From an uncultured Porphyromonadaceae bacterium (GTDB taxonomy: Bacteria > Bacteroidota > Bacteroidia > Bacteroidales > Muribaculaceae), in the NCBI GenBank assembly GCA_900546365.1, contig URCF01000001.1, positions 186,001 through 250,000 of the forward strand: 64,000 nt of DNA, read 5' to 3'. Both the position numbers and the translations under genes were made by a program. Position 1 is the stretch's first letter. Each line of letters begins with the position of its first letter. This document shows, piece after piece, positions 17,674-25,949 of the stretch. The notes under the pieces were generated by a model, which did no database searches, had not been told where the DNA came from, and was given only the letters and a program-made list of their open reading frames with translations.

Positions 17674-18612
17674 ATGTTTGGTCACAATTATACATCATAT
17701 TTCTTGAAACACAAGGGCTCAACCCTGATATATCATCTGTCTGGTTTAGTGGCTTGTGTGGCATGGGGCGCATCGTTCATCGCCACAAAAAATCTTATTA
17801 ATGACGGCTTGAACCCCGTAGAAATATATATTTACCGCTTTTTGATTGCATATATATGCACTTTGCTGATATGTCCCACACCGCTGTGGAGTCATTCGTT
17901 TAAGGATGAAATGATGTTCCTGCTTTGCGGTGTGTGCGGTGGCTCAGTGTTTTTCATATCCGAAAACACTTCGGTGCAATATACTCTTGTGTCGAATGTG
18001 TCGCTGATCACCACCACATCGCCCTTGATAACTGTGATGATTGTGGCAGCGCTATACAAGAGCCAACGGCCCACGGGCGGATTTATATTCGGCTCGATAA
18101 TGGCGTTTTTGGGCGTGGCATGTGTGATTTTCAATTCCAGTTTTCAGGCTCAGGTCAATCCGTTGGGCGACATGCTGGCAGTGGTGTCGGCAGTGGTATG
18201 GGCAGTATATTGTGTGCTGCTCCGTCCCCTCGGGTCGGTTTACAGCAGTTGGTTTATAAGCCGCAAGGTGTTTTTCTACGGCATTATCACAGCCCTGCCG
18301 TTTTTGGCAGTCGAGCCGCATTTGACACCTATCAAGGAGATTGTGACCAACACCTCTATGCTTCTCAATTTCGGATTTCTCGGATTGGTTTGCTCTATGC
18401 TTGCCTACGTGCTTTGGGCATTGTGCATAAGTCGTCTGGGCTCCGTGAAGTCGGGCAATTATCTGTATATATCCCCGATTGTCACACTTGTACTGTCGGC
18501 ATGGTTGCTTAACGAGCCGATTACGCTGATAGGTGTGATTGGGTGTGTGATGATTCTCGGCGGTGTGATTCTCAGCGAGAAGCTTGGCCGCAAACGAGGT
18601 CTGGCAGCCTGA
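17674..18612 (+). CDS. EamA/DMT superfamily permease
   Basis: A 312-residue membrane protein with about ten hydrophobic segments in two EamA repeats, as in drug/metabolite transporters such as RhaT or YdcZ relatives. Landmarks are ACVAWGASFIATKNLI at the first helix, the ISENTSVQYTLVSNVSLI helix, and LAYVLWALCISRLGSVKSGN with YLYISPIVTLVLSAWLLNEP in the second repeat. Substrate cannot be inferred. It converges with the AlkD-like gene, with only four bases between the two stop codons and no hairpin. Confidence 0.9.
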   Translation: MFGHNYTSYFLKHKGSTLIYHLSGLVACVAWGASFIATKNLINDGLNPVEIYIYRFLIAYICTLLICPTPLWSHSFKDEMMFLLCGVCGGSVFFISENTSVQYTLVSNVSLITTTSPLITVMIVAALYKSQRPTGGFIFGSIMAFLGVACVIFNSSFQAQVNPLGDMLAVVSAVVWAVYCVLLRPLGSVYSSWFISRKVFFYGIITALPFLAVEPHLTPIKEIVTNTSMLLNFGFLGLVCSMLAYVLWALCISRLGSVKSGNYLYISPIVTLVLSAWLLNEPITLIGVIGCVMILGGVILSEKLGRKRGLAA

Positions 18613-18616
18613 CAAA

Positions 18617-19156
18617 TCAGCTGAAAAATTCTATCTCGTCAAGTGTGCGGACTGCAATTTTGCGGGTCAGCGGTTCGTCGCGGTCTATCTCCTGCTGAGC
18701 CATTGCCTTGATTTCGGCCGGTTTGGCTGCGATGAAATGCCATAGAATCCTCAATGCGGCATAGCGCCACAGGGGGTTGTCGCTTGTAATATATTTTGAG
18801 GCAAGTTGATATGCAAAGGGTAGTTTGCGCAGGAGCTTGTGGCATAAAATGTCGGTGGCTTCAGTGCCAACGCTGCTTTCAATCCATTGCGATGCTTCCT
18901 CAAGGGTCATCTCTTCCACCGGAAACATCATGGGAGCCAGCAGCATACTCTCGCGGGTAGGGGTGTCGTGCCATAGGGTGCGGGCCAATCCGGCGTTAGC
19001 ACCAAACGATTGCGCTATCTCCTCAAGCTGGGGTATATTGACTCCCATTATGAGTCTGTGGGGCGACTTCGCTTCGCGCAAAGCTTGAGCCACAATGCCG
19101 TTGCGCATGGCGTAGATGCGTCGTTTAACTAATTGGATATCGTTGAATTGAGTCAT
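18617..19156 (-). CDS. AlkD-like DNA alkylation repair family protein
   Basis: A 179-residue all-helical protein resembling the short HEAT-repeat AlkD/DNA alkylation repair family found in Bacteroidota. Segments that point there are GVNIPQLEEIAQSFG, LARTLWHDTPTRESMLLAPM and CHKLLRKLPFAYQLASKYI, each with the paired-helix pattern of HEAT repeats. It is shorter than Bacillus AlkD (about 235 residues), and I cannot confirm the Trp/Asp/Arg base-excision residues. A repair glycosylase role is therefore tentative. The gene is monocistronic with its own promoter and converges on the DMT permease. Confidence 0.78.
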   Translation of the reverse strand: MTQFNDIQLVKRRIYAMRNGIVAQALREAKSPHRLIMGVNIPQLEEIAQSFGANAGLARTLWHDTPTRESMLLAPMMFPVEEMTLEEASQWIESSVGTEATDILCHKLLRKLPFAYQLASKYITSDNPLWRYAALRILWHFIAAKPAEIKAMAQQEIDRDEPLTRKIAVRTLDEIEFFS

Positions 19157-19177
19157 CGGAATACGGATTTATGAACC

Positions 19178-19209
19178 CAAAATTAATAAATGTGGGTCAA
19201 TTCTCCAAA
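19178..19209 (-). promoter_or_regulatory. Promoter of the AlkD-like gene
   Basis: Minus-strand TTTG (19209-19206), 20-nt spacer, TAATTTTG (19185-19178). It interleaves with the divergent LysM-gene promoter at 19212-19243. Confidence 0.72.
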
Positions 19210-19211
19210 GG

Positions 19212-19243
19212 TTTGCATAATTGGTGCAAAGATGATACCTTTG
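19212..19243 (+). promoter_or_regulatory. Promoter of the LysM/porT-like operon
   Basis: TTTG (19212-19215), 20-nt spacer, TACCTTTG (19236-19243). The ATG at 19263 is 19 nt downstream. Confidence 0.75.
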
Positions 19244-19262
19244 CATAAATAATAGTGAATAT

Positions 19263-21125
19263 ATGAACTTGAAAAAAATAACTGTTTCACTGTGTGCATT
19301 GATGTCTGTGGCAGCGAGCCTGTTGGCCGCAGTAGAGGACCTTCCGGTGAAGGTGGTCAATGGCAAGAAATACCATTATTATACTGTTCAGCCGAAGGAG
19401 AGTGTGTATTCTCTCAGCCACAAGCTCGGCATATCGCGCCAGGATATAGTGAAGTACAATCCATCCGCTGAGGATGGTCTTAAAGCATACGAAGATCTGA
19501 TTTTCCCGCTTACCGGCGAGGAGTTACCCACTGCACAAACTCCTTCCAGCGAGGCTGTTGGTGAAGTGGTATCCAACAGCTATGAGGTGAAGAAAGGGGA
19601 CACTGTGTATGGCCTGTGCCGCCGATTCGGTGTGTCACGCGAAGAGTTTCTCCGTCTCAATCCCGGAGCCATTGATGGTCTCAAAGCCGGTGAAACCGTG
19701 AAACTCAGGGACGGCTCTGATCCGAAACCTGCAGCGGTCTCCGCCACATCTGCCCCCACTCAGCGTACTGAGGTTGAGTCCGCACCCCGCCAGGCTCAGC
19801 CGGTGAATAGCCCGGAAGTGACCTATACTATAAAAGAGGGAGAAACTCTCTATCATATATCCAAGGAGCATGGCACCACTGTCGAGGCTATCCTTCAGGC
19901 CAATCCTGAGCTTGATGTCACTGACTACAAGATGGGTATGGTGATTGTGATTCCGGTGGCCGACTCCGCTGCTCATGAGGTGGCTCCCGCCGAAACCATC
20001 GGGTTTGCTCCGGAAGAAAAGCCGGTGGTGACAACCGATGAGTCGGACAGCTCGTCCAATGGTATCGTTATCGCACTGGCACTTCCTTTCAATCTGAATG
20101 TAGAGAAGGCCGACCGTCAGGACAAGGTTTATACTGAGTTCTACAAAGGGTTCCTGCTGGCAGTGGACAGCATGCGCAATTGTGGCACACCCATCAAGGT
20201 GATGGCGTTTGACACCGCCGATTCCATGGATTCAGTGCGCAGCATCCTGGCTAATCCTATGCTTGCCGAGGCCCAGGTGATTGTTGGCCCCGGAGATGCG
20301 AACCAGCTCAATGCTTTCGCCAACTATGGCAAGGAGAGGGGTGTCGAGGTGCTGAATCTGTTTCATGTCAAGGATATAAGCTATCGTATCAATCCGTCAA
20401 TGATGCAGGGCAATATCCCTCACGAAGCAATGTATGAAAAGGCAGCTGACTATCTTGTGAATAACTTGAGAGGAGCAGTGCCTGTGCTGGTAAAAAGCCG
20501 CAACGCTTCTGCCGACAAGGCCGAATTTCTCACCATCCTCAAAGGACGGTTTGATTCCCGCGGAATCAACGCTGTGGAGATACAGTTTGACGACCAGCTC
20601 AAGCTCGATGACCTTGAGTCGATTGACAGAGCGGGGTCGTTCACATTCATTCCCGTGACCGGAAAGAGCGATGAACTGCAGAAAATGCTGTCAACGCTCA
20701 TTGAATTCAAAAAGAACAATCCTTATCCTGATGGCATCACATTGTTCGGCTATCCCGAATGGACCACATTCCGTGGCGATATGTTAGCCAAGATGATTGA
20801 GATGGGCACCACAGTGTTCTCGCGTTTCTACACAGTGCCAGAGGATGCACAGCTCAAGCAGGTGGAGGATGTGTTTGTGCGATGGTATGGTTCGCCTATG
20901 GCCTCGCTCGTTCCCCGTCAGGGACTGTTCGGTTTTGACACAGGTATGTACCTTATCAAAGCCCTGAAAGCCAATGGAGGCGATTTTAATCTTTTCACGC
21001 CTGCCTACAATGGAGTGCAGAATGGCTTTGATTTCCAGCACTCCCCCGGCGGAGGATTTGTTAACAACGATTTGTATATCATTAATTTCCGCACCGATGG
21101 CCGTGTGGATAAGGAGTTGCTATGA
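19263..21125 (+). CDS. Exported protein with three LysM domains and a periplasmic-binding-protein-like domain
   Basis: A 620-residue protein. A signal peptide (MNLKKITVSLCALMSVAASLLA) is followed by LysM repeats at about residues 38-80 (YTVQPKESVYSLSHKLGISR), 108-150 (YEVKKGDTVYGLCRRFGVSR) and 192-236 (YTIKEGETLYHISKEHGTTV). After a Ser/Glu-rich linker, residues 260-610 resemble a type 1 periplasmic binding fold (ALALPFNLNV, EFYKGFLLAVDSMR, VIVGPGDANQLNAFANYGKE, and LFGYPEWTTF). It is inferred to bind peptidoglycan through LysM and perhaps a ligand or muropeptide through the second domain. It overlaps the PorT-like barrel gene by four bases, suggesting a shared envelope function. Confidence 0.88.
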   Translation: MNLKKITVSLCALMSVAASLLAAVEDLPVKVVNGKKYHYYTVQPKESVYSLSHKLGISRQDIVKYNPSAEDGLKAYEDLIFPLTGEELPTAQTPSSEAVGEVVSNSYEVKKGDTVYGLCRRFGVSREEFLRLNPGAIDGLKAGETVKLRDGSDPKPAAVSATSAPTQRTEVESAPRQAQPVNSPEVTYTIKEGETLYHISKEHGTTVEAILQANPELDVTDYKMGMVIVIPVADSAAHEVAPAETIGFAPEEKPVVTTDESDSSSNGIVIALALPFNLNVEKADRQDKVYTEFYKGFLLAVDSMRNCGTPIKVMAFDTADSMDSVRSILANPMLAEAQVIVGPGDANQLNAFANYGKERGVEVLNLFHVKDISYRINPSMMQGNIPHEAMYEKAADYLVNNLRGAVPVLVKSRNASADKAEFLTILKGRFDSRGINAVEIQFDDQLKLDDLESIDRAGSFTFIPVTGKSDELQKMLSTLIEFKKNNPYPDGITLFGYPEWTTFRGDMLAKMIEMGTTVFSRFYTVPEDAQLKQVEDVFVRWYGSPMASLVPRQGLFGFDTGMYLIKALKANGGDFNLFTPAYNGVQNGFDFQHSPGGGFVNNDLYIINFRTDGRVDKELL

Positions 21126-21826
21126 ACGGTAAGCAAAGGGTGATAGCTTTGGCGCTTGTCGCGCTGATGGGGATGATATACGGTGGAGTGTTGAAAGCTC
21201 AATACTATTATTCCCCTGAGTTCAGTATCGGTGGACATGCCGGTATGACCATGTCATCGATGGCTTTCGCTCCCAAGGTGAAGCAAAGCATGATTTCCGG
21301 TGCCATGTTTGGCGTCACTGCCCGCTACACTGAGGAGCGTTTCTTTGGGCTGATTGCCGAATTGAATCTTGAGCAGCGCGGTTGGAAAGAGAAGTTTGAC
21401 GATGGCACATCGTTTGAATACAGCCGCAGCCTCACCTATATACAGATTCCGTTTATGACCCATTTCTATTTCGGGTCAAAGAAATTCAAGGGGTTTGTGA
21501 ATCTTGGACCAAGTGTAAGCTTCCTGATTGGTAATAAAGTCAGCAGCAACTTCAACTATGCCAATCCGGCAGCAGTGGAGGGGTTTGATATTGACAACCG
21601 TCACACCTCCCAGATGAGTATGGAAATCAAAAACAAGTTTGACTACGGTGTGGTTGGCGGTGCCGGTATGGAGCTGATCATTAAAAGAAAACACTCAATC
21701 ATGCTTGAGGCACGCTATTATTTCGGCCTCGGCAATATCTTCCCGTCGGCTAAAAAAGATGAGTTTTCTGCCAGCCGCAGCACAAGTATCGAGGTGTGTC
21801 TGGGCTATATGTTTCACTTGAAATAA
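21122..21826 (+). CDS. PorT-like outer membrane beta-barrel protein
   Basis: A 234-residue protein with a signal peptide (cleavage near VLKAQ) and an alternating hydrophobic pattern typical of the 8-strand outer-membrane barrel family annotated as PorT or outer membrane protein beta-barrel domain. Visible strands include FSIGGHAGMTMSSM, LIAELNLEQRGWKEK, YIQIPFMTHFYFG, GFVNLGPSVSFLIG, YGVVGGAGMELII, IMLEARYYFGLG, and a C-terminal VCLGYMFHLK with an aromatic near the end. Its ATGA overlap with the LysM gene implies translational coupling. The type IX secretion role of true PorT is not implied: no other T9SS gene is in the window. Confidence 0.88.
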   Translation: MNGKQRVIALALVALMGMIYGGVLKAQYYYSPEFSIGGHAGMTMSSMAFAPKVKQSMISGAMFGVTARYTEERFFGLIAELNLEQRGWKEKFDDGTSFEYSRSLTYIQIPFMTHFYFGSKKFKGFVNLGPSVSFLIGNKVSSNFNYANPAAVEGFDIDNRHTSQMSMEIKNKFDYGVVGGAGMELIIKRKHSIMLEARYYFGLGNIFPSAKKDEFSASRSTSIEVCLGYMFHLK

Positions 21827-21832
21827 CTGTTG

Positions 21833-22873
21833 TCAGAAACTGATGTTTCCCTTGGCATAGAGGATTTTAAACACCAGCTCCTCAAGCAGGGTGTATTCGT
21901 TCTGTCGGCTGCCCATACCTTTGGTTTTGGCATCGAAATCACGAATGGCTGATATGATTTCTATACTCATGTAGGCGTTGTAGCAACGCATGGCGGCATT
22001 GAATTTACGCAGTTGGAATTCGTATTTCAGTCCGAGCGCTTTCATCAGCGAGGATGGCGATTTGTCGCGGGTGAACTGTGCTATCAGCAGCTGTGAGAAG
22101 AAATTAAAGATTGCAGCCGTGATCAGCACGGTGGGGTTGTTTTTGGGATTATTGCGGAAATAGTTCACAATTTCCAGAGCCTTTGACGCATTTTTGATTG
22201 CGATAGCATCCACAAGTTCAAAAGAGTTGTAATCCTTGCTTATGCCCACATTGCGCTCAATGCTTTCGGGGGTGATTGTGGCTCCTTTGCCCAATATCAT
22301 GGCGAGTTTTGTAATCTCGCTGTGCATTTTGGCCATGTCAAGTCCGATATGGTCGCGGAGCATCTCCATCCCTTTGGGCTCGATGTTCAGTCCTTGCGAC
22401 TTCACAAGGCCCTCGATGGCAGAGTCGATGTTGCGCTCATTGAGTTTTTTTGATTCAAAGATGGCACCGCCGCAGTTTTTGATTGCAGCAATGAGATCTT
22501 TGCCCTTGGCCTGTGCGCCACGGCATATTATTGCCAGCACTGTGGTGTCGGACGGATTGGAAACGTATGAAGCGTATTTGTTTAGTTCATCGGCGGATAC
22601 CGACTGAGCCTCTTTGAGCACCACCACAACCCTGCTGCCAAACATCGGATACCTGCGGCATGTGGCATTAAGCATGTCGGGTGAAGTGTCCTTGGCATAG
22701 AGTGTGTATAGATCAAAATCCTGTGCATCAGTGGGAATGATTGCTTCAAATTGTTTCACAAGTTCGTCGGCGTAGTACCCCTCTTCGCCGTGTATCAGAT
22801 ACACCGGAGAAAGATGGTTGGACGATATGTCTTTGCACAGTTGCGCGTATGTGAGTGCTGGAGTGGAGGCCAT
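21833..22873 (-). CDS. holA: DNA polymerase III delta subunit
   Basis: The 346-residue clamp-loader delta subunit. It begins with the family N-terminus ALTYAQLCKDISSNHLSPVYLIHGEEGYYADELV, continues with the AAA-like region (YPMFGSRVVVVLKEAQSVS, CRGAQAKGKDLIAAI) and the helical C-terminal domain (SFELVDAIAIKNASKALEIV, TAAIFNFFSQLLIAQF). It opens the sliding clamp during replication. The stop is only six bases from the stop of the convergent PorT-like gene. It diverges from the HsdR-N gene across 54 nt containing a palindrome at 22896-22907. Confidence 0.94.
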   Translation of the reverse strand: MASTPALTYAQLCKDISSNHLSPVYLIHGEEGYYADELVKQFEAIIPTDAQDFDLYTLYAKDTSPDMLNATCRRYPMFGSRVVVVLKEAQSVSADELNKYASYVSNPSDTTVLAIICRGAQAKGKDLIAAIKNCGGAIFESKKLNERNIDSAIEGLVKSQGLNIEPKGMEMLRDHIGLDMAKMHSEITKLAMILGKGATITPESIERNVGISKDYNSFELVDAIAIKNASKALEIVNYFRNNPKNNPTVLITAAIFNFFSQLLIAQFTRDKSPSSLMKALGLKYEFQLRKFNAAMRCYNAYMSIEIISAIRDFDAKTKGMGSRQNEYTLLEELVFKILYAKGNISF

Positions 22874-22927
22874 GGCGGCAGTCTGATTATTTTTTCGTAA
22901 ATTTACGCATTAATTTCAAAATCCGCA

Positions 22928-23398
22928 ATGAAAATAGCCGATCTTCCTACACTTGCGCTTCCGGAGTATGACATACCGTTGAAGTCGGATTCTGATATGG
23001 ACCGTATTTACGACCATTTGCGCCGGAAATGGGTGGCCCTCACTCCGGAGGAATGGGTGCGTCAGCGGTTCGTGCGTTGGCTTGAGGCTGAGCGTGGCTA
23101 TTTCGCCGGCAGAATTGGCAATGAGATTGCCATCACACTCAACCGCACATTAAGAAGATGTGACACCGTGGTGTATGACGCTCAGCGTGCTCCGCTTATG
23201 GTGGTGGAGTATAAGGCTCCCAATGTGCCTGTCACACAGAAAGTATTTGACCAGATTGTACGCTACAATATGGTTGTGGCAGCGCCGTACATAGCCGTAA
23301 GTAACGGAATGCGGCATTTCTGTTGCGCAATCGATTTTGAATCGCGCAGCTACAGATTCCTAAGCGATATTCCCATGTATCAGGCTATCTCTCAATAG
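22928..23398 (+). CDS. Stand-alone type I restriction HsdR N-terminal domain protein
   Basis: A 156-residue protein matching the HsdR-N (HSDR_N_2) nuclease-fold domain without helicase or other partner. Visible elements are IYDHLRRKWVALTPEEWVRQ, RFVRWLEAERGYF, and the PD-(D/E)XK-like core CDTVVYDAQRAPLMVVEYKAPN, where D, E and K are in place. Then QKVFDQIVRYNMVVAAPYIAVSNG follows. Such single-domain proteins are common in Bacteroidota; a nuclease activity is possible from the residues but not shown. No hsdM or hsdS gene is nearby, so restriction is unlikely. The 3' end overlaps the convergent Dabb gene by 14 nt. Confidence 0.88.
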   Translation: MKIADLPTLALPEYDIPLKSDSDMDRIYDHLRRKWVALTPEEWVRQRFVRWLEAERGYFAGRIGNEIAITLNRTLRRCDTVVYDAQRAPLMVVEYKAPNVPVTQKVFDQIVRYNMVVAAPYIAVSNGMRHFCCAIDFESRSYRFLSDIPMYQAISQ

Positions 23399-23684
23399 TA
23401 TAGTCCACACATGCTCTGTCGGCCTTGAGCCCTTTGATTATCTCTACAGCGGCAAGATGGGCGGGGTGGGCGGAGTAGGCTGCGATATCCTCAGGAGTGT
23501 CGGCATCGGCAATAAGCGTGAGGTCCCACTGTTCGGCAGGGTTCTCATTGATACCTACCTGAATGGCTTTTAGACATTCTATTTCGGACGGAAGCGCAAC
23601 GAGCGCGTCGCGAAACTTGGTGGCTATCTGTCTGCGCTCCTCAGGAGTCCCGAGAAAGCGGAATGTTACAACGTGGCGTGTCAT
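23385..23684 (-). CDS. Dabb family (stress-responsive A/B barrel) protein
   Basis: A 99-residue protein with the ferredoxin-like alpha-beta barrel pattern: VVTFRFLGTPEERRQI at the N-terminus, GINENPAEQWDLTLIADADT, and the family motif YSAHPAHLAAVEIIKGLKADRACVDY at the end. The molecular role is not established for this family in bacteria. It starts 11 nt downstream of the ABC-F gene and is probably co-transcribed with it. The 3' end overlaps the convergent HsdR-N gene. Confidence 0.88.
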   Translation of the reverse strand: MTRHVVTFRFLGTPEERRQIATKFRDALVALPSEIECLKAIQVGINENPAEQWDLTLIADADTPEDIAAYSAHPAHLAAVEIIKGLKADRACVDYTIER

Positions 23685-23695
23685 GATATAATATG

Positions 23696-25312
23696 TTATT
23701 TAGCGTACATCCGTTCGCGGGCTGCAAGCACGCGCTCATCGGTGATGTAATCATCATAGTCCATCATCTTGTCGATTATGCCGTTGGGCGTCAACTCTAT
23801 GATTCGGTTGCAGACGGTCTGGATAAACTCATGGTCGTGGCTCGACATCAGCACCACGCCTTTGAAAGACTGAAGGGTGTTGTTGAAAGCCTGAATCGAC
23901 TCAAGGTCAAGATGGTTGGTAGGGGAATCAAGTACGAGGGTATTGGCATCACGCATCATCATGCGTGCTATCATGCAGCGCATCTTCTCGCCACCCGACA
24001 GCACGGATGCTTTTTTCAGCACATCTTCGCCGCTGAACAGCATTTTGCCCAAGAACCCTTTGAGGTAGATTTCGCTGGAATCGTTGGAGAACTGGCACAG
24101 CCAGTCCACAAGATTGAGGTCGGTGTTGAAGAACGATGAATTGTCAAGCGGCAGATAGGCGGTGGTGATGGTTTGCCCCCAATCGTATGTGCCGGCATCG
24201 GCTTTGCGGTTGCCGTTGATGATTTCAAACAAGGCGGTCATGGCACGCGGGTCGCGGCTGAGGAATGCCACCTTGTCGCCTTTCTCAATCTGGAAATTGA
24301 CATCGCTGAACAGAACATCACCGTCCACACTTGCACTCAAGCCGTGAACTTCAAGAATCTTGTTGCCCACCTCGCGCTGAGGGGTGAAAATGATTCCGGG
24401 ATAGCGGCGCGATGAAGGCTGGATCTCTTCCACATTGAGCTTCTCAAGCATCTTTTTGCGGCTGGTGGTTTGCTTGGATTTGGCCACATTGGCACTGAAT
24501 CGCTGGATGAACTCCAGTAGTTCTTTACGTTTTTCCTCGGCTTTTTTGTTCTGCTGCTGCTGTTGACGGAGAGCGAGCTGGCTTGATTCGTACCAAAAAC
24601 TGTAGTTGCCGGCAAAGAGAGTCACCTTATTATAATCAATATCGAGAGTGTGGGTGGACACAGCATCAAGGAAGTGACGGTCGTGGCTCACCACAAGCAC
24701 AGTGTTCTCGCAATTGGACAGGTAGTTTTCAAGCCATGCCACAGTGTCAAGGTCAAGGTCGTTGGTGGGCTCGTCGAGAAGCAGGTTGTCGGGGTTGCCG
24801 AACAACGCTTTGGCAAGCAGGACTCTCACCTTTTCTTTACCGCTGAGGTCGCGCATGAGCATATAATGCTTATCCTCCTTTATGCCAAGGCCCGAGAGCA
24901 ACATGGCGGCATCGCTTTCGGCGTTCCACCCTTCCATCTCGGCAAATTTCTCTTCCAGTTCGGAAGCTCTGATGCCGTCGGCATCGGTGAAATCCTCCTT
25001 GGCATATATGGCTTCTTTCTCTTTCATTATGTCCCAAAGCACGGTGTGGCCCTGAAGCACGGTGTCCATCACGGTGAAGTCGTCGAATTTGAAGTGGTCC
25101 TGTTCAAGCACGCTCATACGCTCGCCGGGGCCCTGGGTGATAGTGCCGTGTGTGGGGGAGAGCTGGTTGGAAAGGATGCGCATGAGAGTTGATTTACCCG
25201 CGCCGTTAGCACCGATTATACCGTAGCAGTTGCCCGGGGTGAATTTCATGTTCACATCCTGAAACAGAACGCGTTTTCCAAATTGTATGCCAAGATTGTT
25301 TACCGCTATCAT
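23696..25312 (-). CDS. ABC-F family ATPase
   Basis: A 538-residue soluble protein with two ATP-binding domains: Walker A GANGAGKSTLMRIL with signature LSGKEKVRV and Walker B LLLDEPTNDLD in the first, then signature LSGGEKMRC and LVLDSPTNHLD in the second. The second Walker A region reads FLSRDPRAMTALFE, not a GXXGXGKS motif, so that site is degenerate. ABC-F proteins act on the ribosome, as EttA and YbiT do. Length and layout resemble YbiT. The ATG at 25312 (MIAVNNLGIQFGKRVLF) is the family start; an open frame extends upstream to 25498 but covers the promoter region and antisense rpmH. A -7 box TACCTTTG lies at 25336-25343. Confidence 0.94.
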   Translation of the reverse strand: MIAVNNLGIQFGKRVLFQDVNMKFTPGNCYGIIGANGAGKSTLMRILSNQLSPTHGTITQGPGERMSVLEQDHFKFDDFTVMDTVLQGHTVLWDIMKEKEAIYAKEDFTDADGIRASELEEKFAEMEGWNAESDAAMLLSGLGIKEDKHYMLMRDLSGKEKVRVLLAKALFGNPDNLLLDEPTNDLDLDTVAWLENYLSNCENTVLVVSHDRHFLDAVSTHTLDIDYNKVTLFAGNYSFWYESSQLALRQQQQQNKKAEEKRKELLEFIQRFSANVAKSKQTTSRKKMLEKLNVEEIQPSSRRYPGIIFTPQREVGNKILEVHGLSASVDGDVLFSDVNFQIEKGDKVAFLSRDPRAMTALFEIINGNRKADAGTYDWGQTITTAYLPLDNSSFFNTDLNLVDWLCQFSNDSSEIYLKGFLGKMLFSGEDVLKKASVLSGGEKMRCMIARMMMRDANTLVLDSPTNHLDLESIQAFNNTLQSFKGVVLMSSHDHEFIQTVCNRIIELTPNGIIDKMMDYDDYITDERVLAARERMYAK

Positions 25313-25379
25313 AATATTATAGTTTTTTGCGGGTGCAAAGGTACAAAAAACATTCCTGATATGAAAAAAGCAAAAATAA

Positions 25380-25410
25380 TTGTGGGTAATCAAAAAAATG
25401 TGTAAATTTG
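25380..25410 (+). promoter_or_regulatory. Promoter of rpmH
   Basis: TTG (25380-25382), 20-nt spacer, TAAATTTG (25403-25410). The rpmH ATG is 40 nt downstream. Confidence 0.72.
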
Positions 25411-25450
25411 CACTCCGATTGCGAACAATAACGAAAATTAATATACGGCA

Positions 25451-25606
25451 ATGAAAAGAACATTTCAACCTTCTAACAGAAAGAGAGTAAATAAGCACGG
25501 CTTTCGTGAGAGAATGTCCACCCCTGATGGCCGCAAGGTGCTTGCACGTCGTCGCGCCAAAGGCCGTCTGCGTCTGTCTGTAAGCTGCAGCATCGCCAGC
25601 AAGTAA
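25451..25606 (+). CDS. rpmH: 50S ribosomal protein L34
   Basis: A 51-residue basic protein, begins MKRTFQPSNRKRVNKHGFRE, then RMSTPDGRKVLARRRAKGR, the standard L34 sequence. The C-terminus is LRLSVSCSIASK, a few residues longer than in Proteobacteria. The gene is not next to rnpA, yidC or dnaA, the arrangement common in other phyla; here it stands alone between the divergent ABC-F gene and a small hypothetical gene. It has a consensus promoter and a terminator at 25633. Confidence 0.97.
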   Translation: MKRTFQPSNRKRVNKHGFRERMSTPDGRKVLARRRAKGRLRLSVSCSIASK

Positions 25607-25632
25607 TCTGAATTTACTCTTTCAGGCATAAA

Positions 25633-25667
25633 GCCGCCGGAAGCTTGTTTCCGTGCGGCATTTTTGC
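25633..25667 (+). terminator. Rho-independent terminator of rpmH
   Basis: Stem GCCGC-CGGAA/TTCCG-(T)-GCGGC (25633-25642 and 25649-25659, one bulge) followed by ATTTTTG, 26 nt past the rpmH stop. Confidence 0.85.
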
Positions 25668-25745
25668 GTTTCAGCTGTCTGAACAAATTAGCCGCCATGG
25701 GTGTTGAAGTAGTATATTAATTAACATTCAAGCTAATATTTTGAT

Positions 25746-25904
25746 ATGGATAAGAAAACTTCAACCACCAGCGCCGAACGCAATTACGCTACCAAGAACT
25801 ATCCCGGTGTGGCTATTAATGATGCAGATGACAATAAGAATACTGAAAAACTTCAGAAAGAGCGTACTTGCACTCTTGGCAACAATCCGCGCAACCAAAA
25901 ATAA
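25746..25904 (+). CDS. Small hypothetical protein, 52 residues
   Basis: Not a family I recognise. The frame begins MDKKTSTTSAERNYATKNYP and continues hydrophilic to KLQKERTCTLGNNPRNQK, with no membrane segment or signal peptide. It is rich in Asn, Thr and Lys. Support for a real gene: it fills most of the space between the rpmH terminator and the C11 protease stop, has an ATG start, and shows third-position variety typical of coding sequence. Against: no consensus promoter is seen (the box upstream reads ATATTTTG). An overlapping frame from 25741 is judged a shadow. A weak hairpin ACCCATG/CATGGGT (25926-25957) follows. Confidence 0.6.
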   Translation: MDKKTSTTSAERNYATKNYPGVAINDADDNKNTEKLQKERTCTLGNNPRNQK

Positions 25905-25949
25905 TTTAAATTCCTTTATTTATTCACCCATGGGTCTGTAGTTTGCAGC

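Noticed and set aside
21122..21826. Type IX secretion component PorT
   Set aside because: The barrel is of the PorT-like family, but no other T9SS gene is present in the window, so that function is not claimed.
22928..23398. Type I restriction-modification system
   Set aside because: Only the HsdR N-terminal domain is present; there is no helicase part, hsdM or hsdS in the window.
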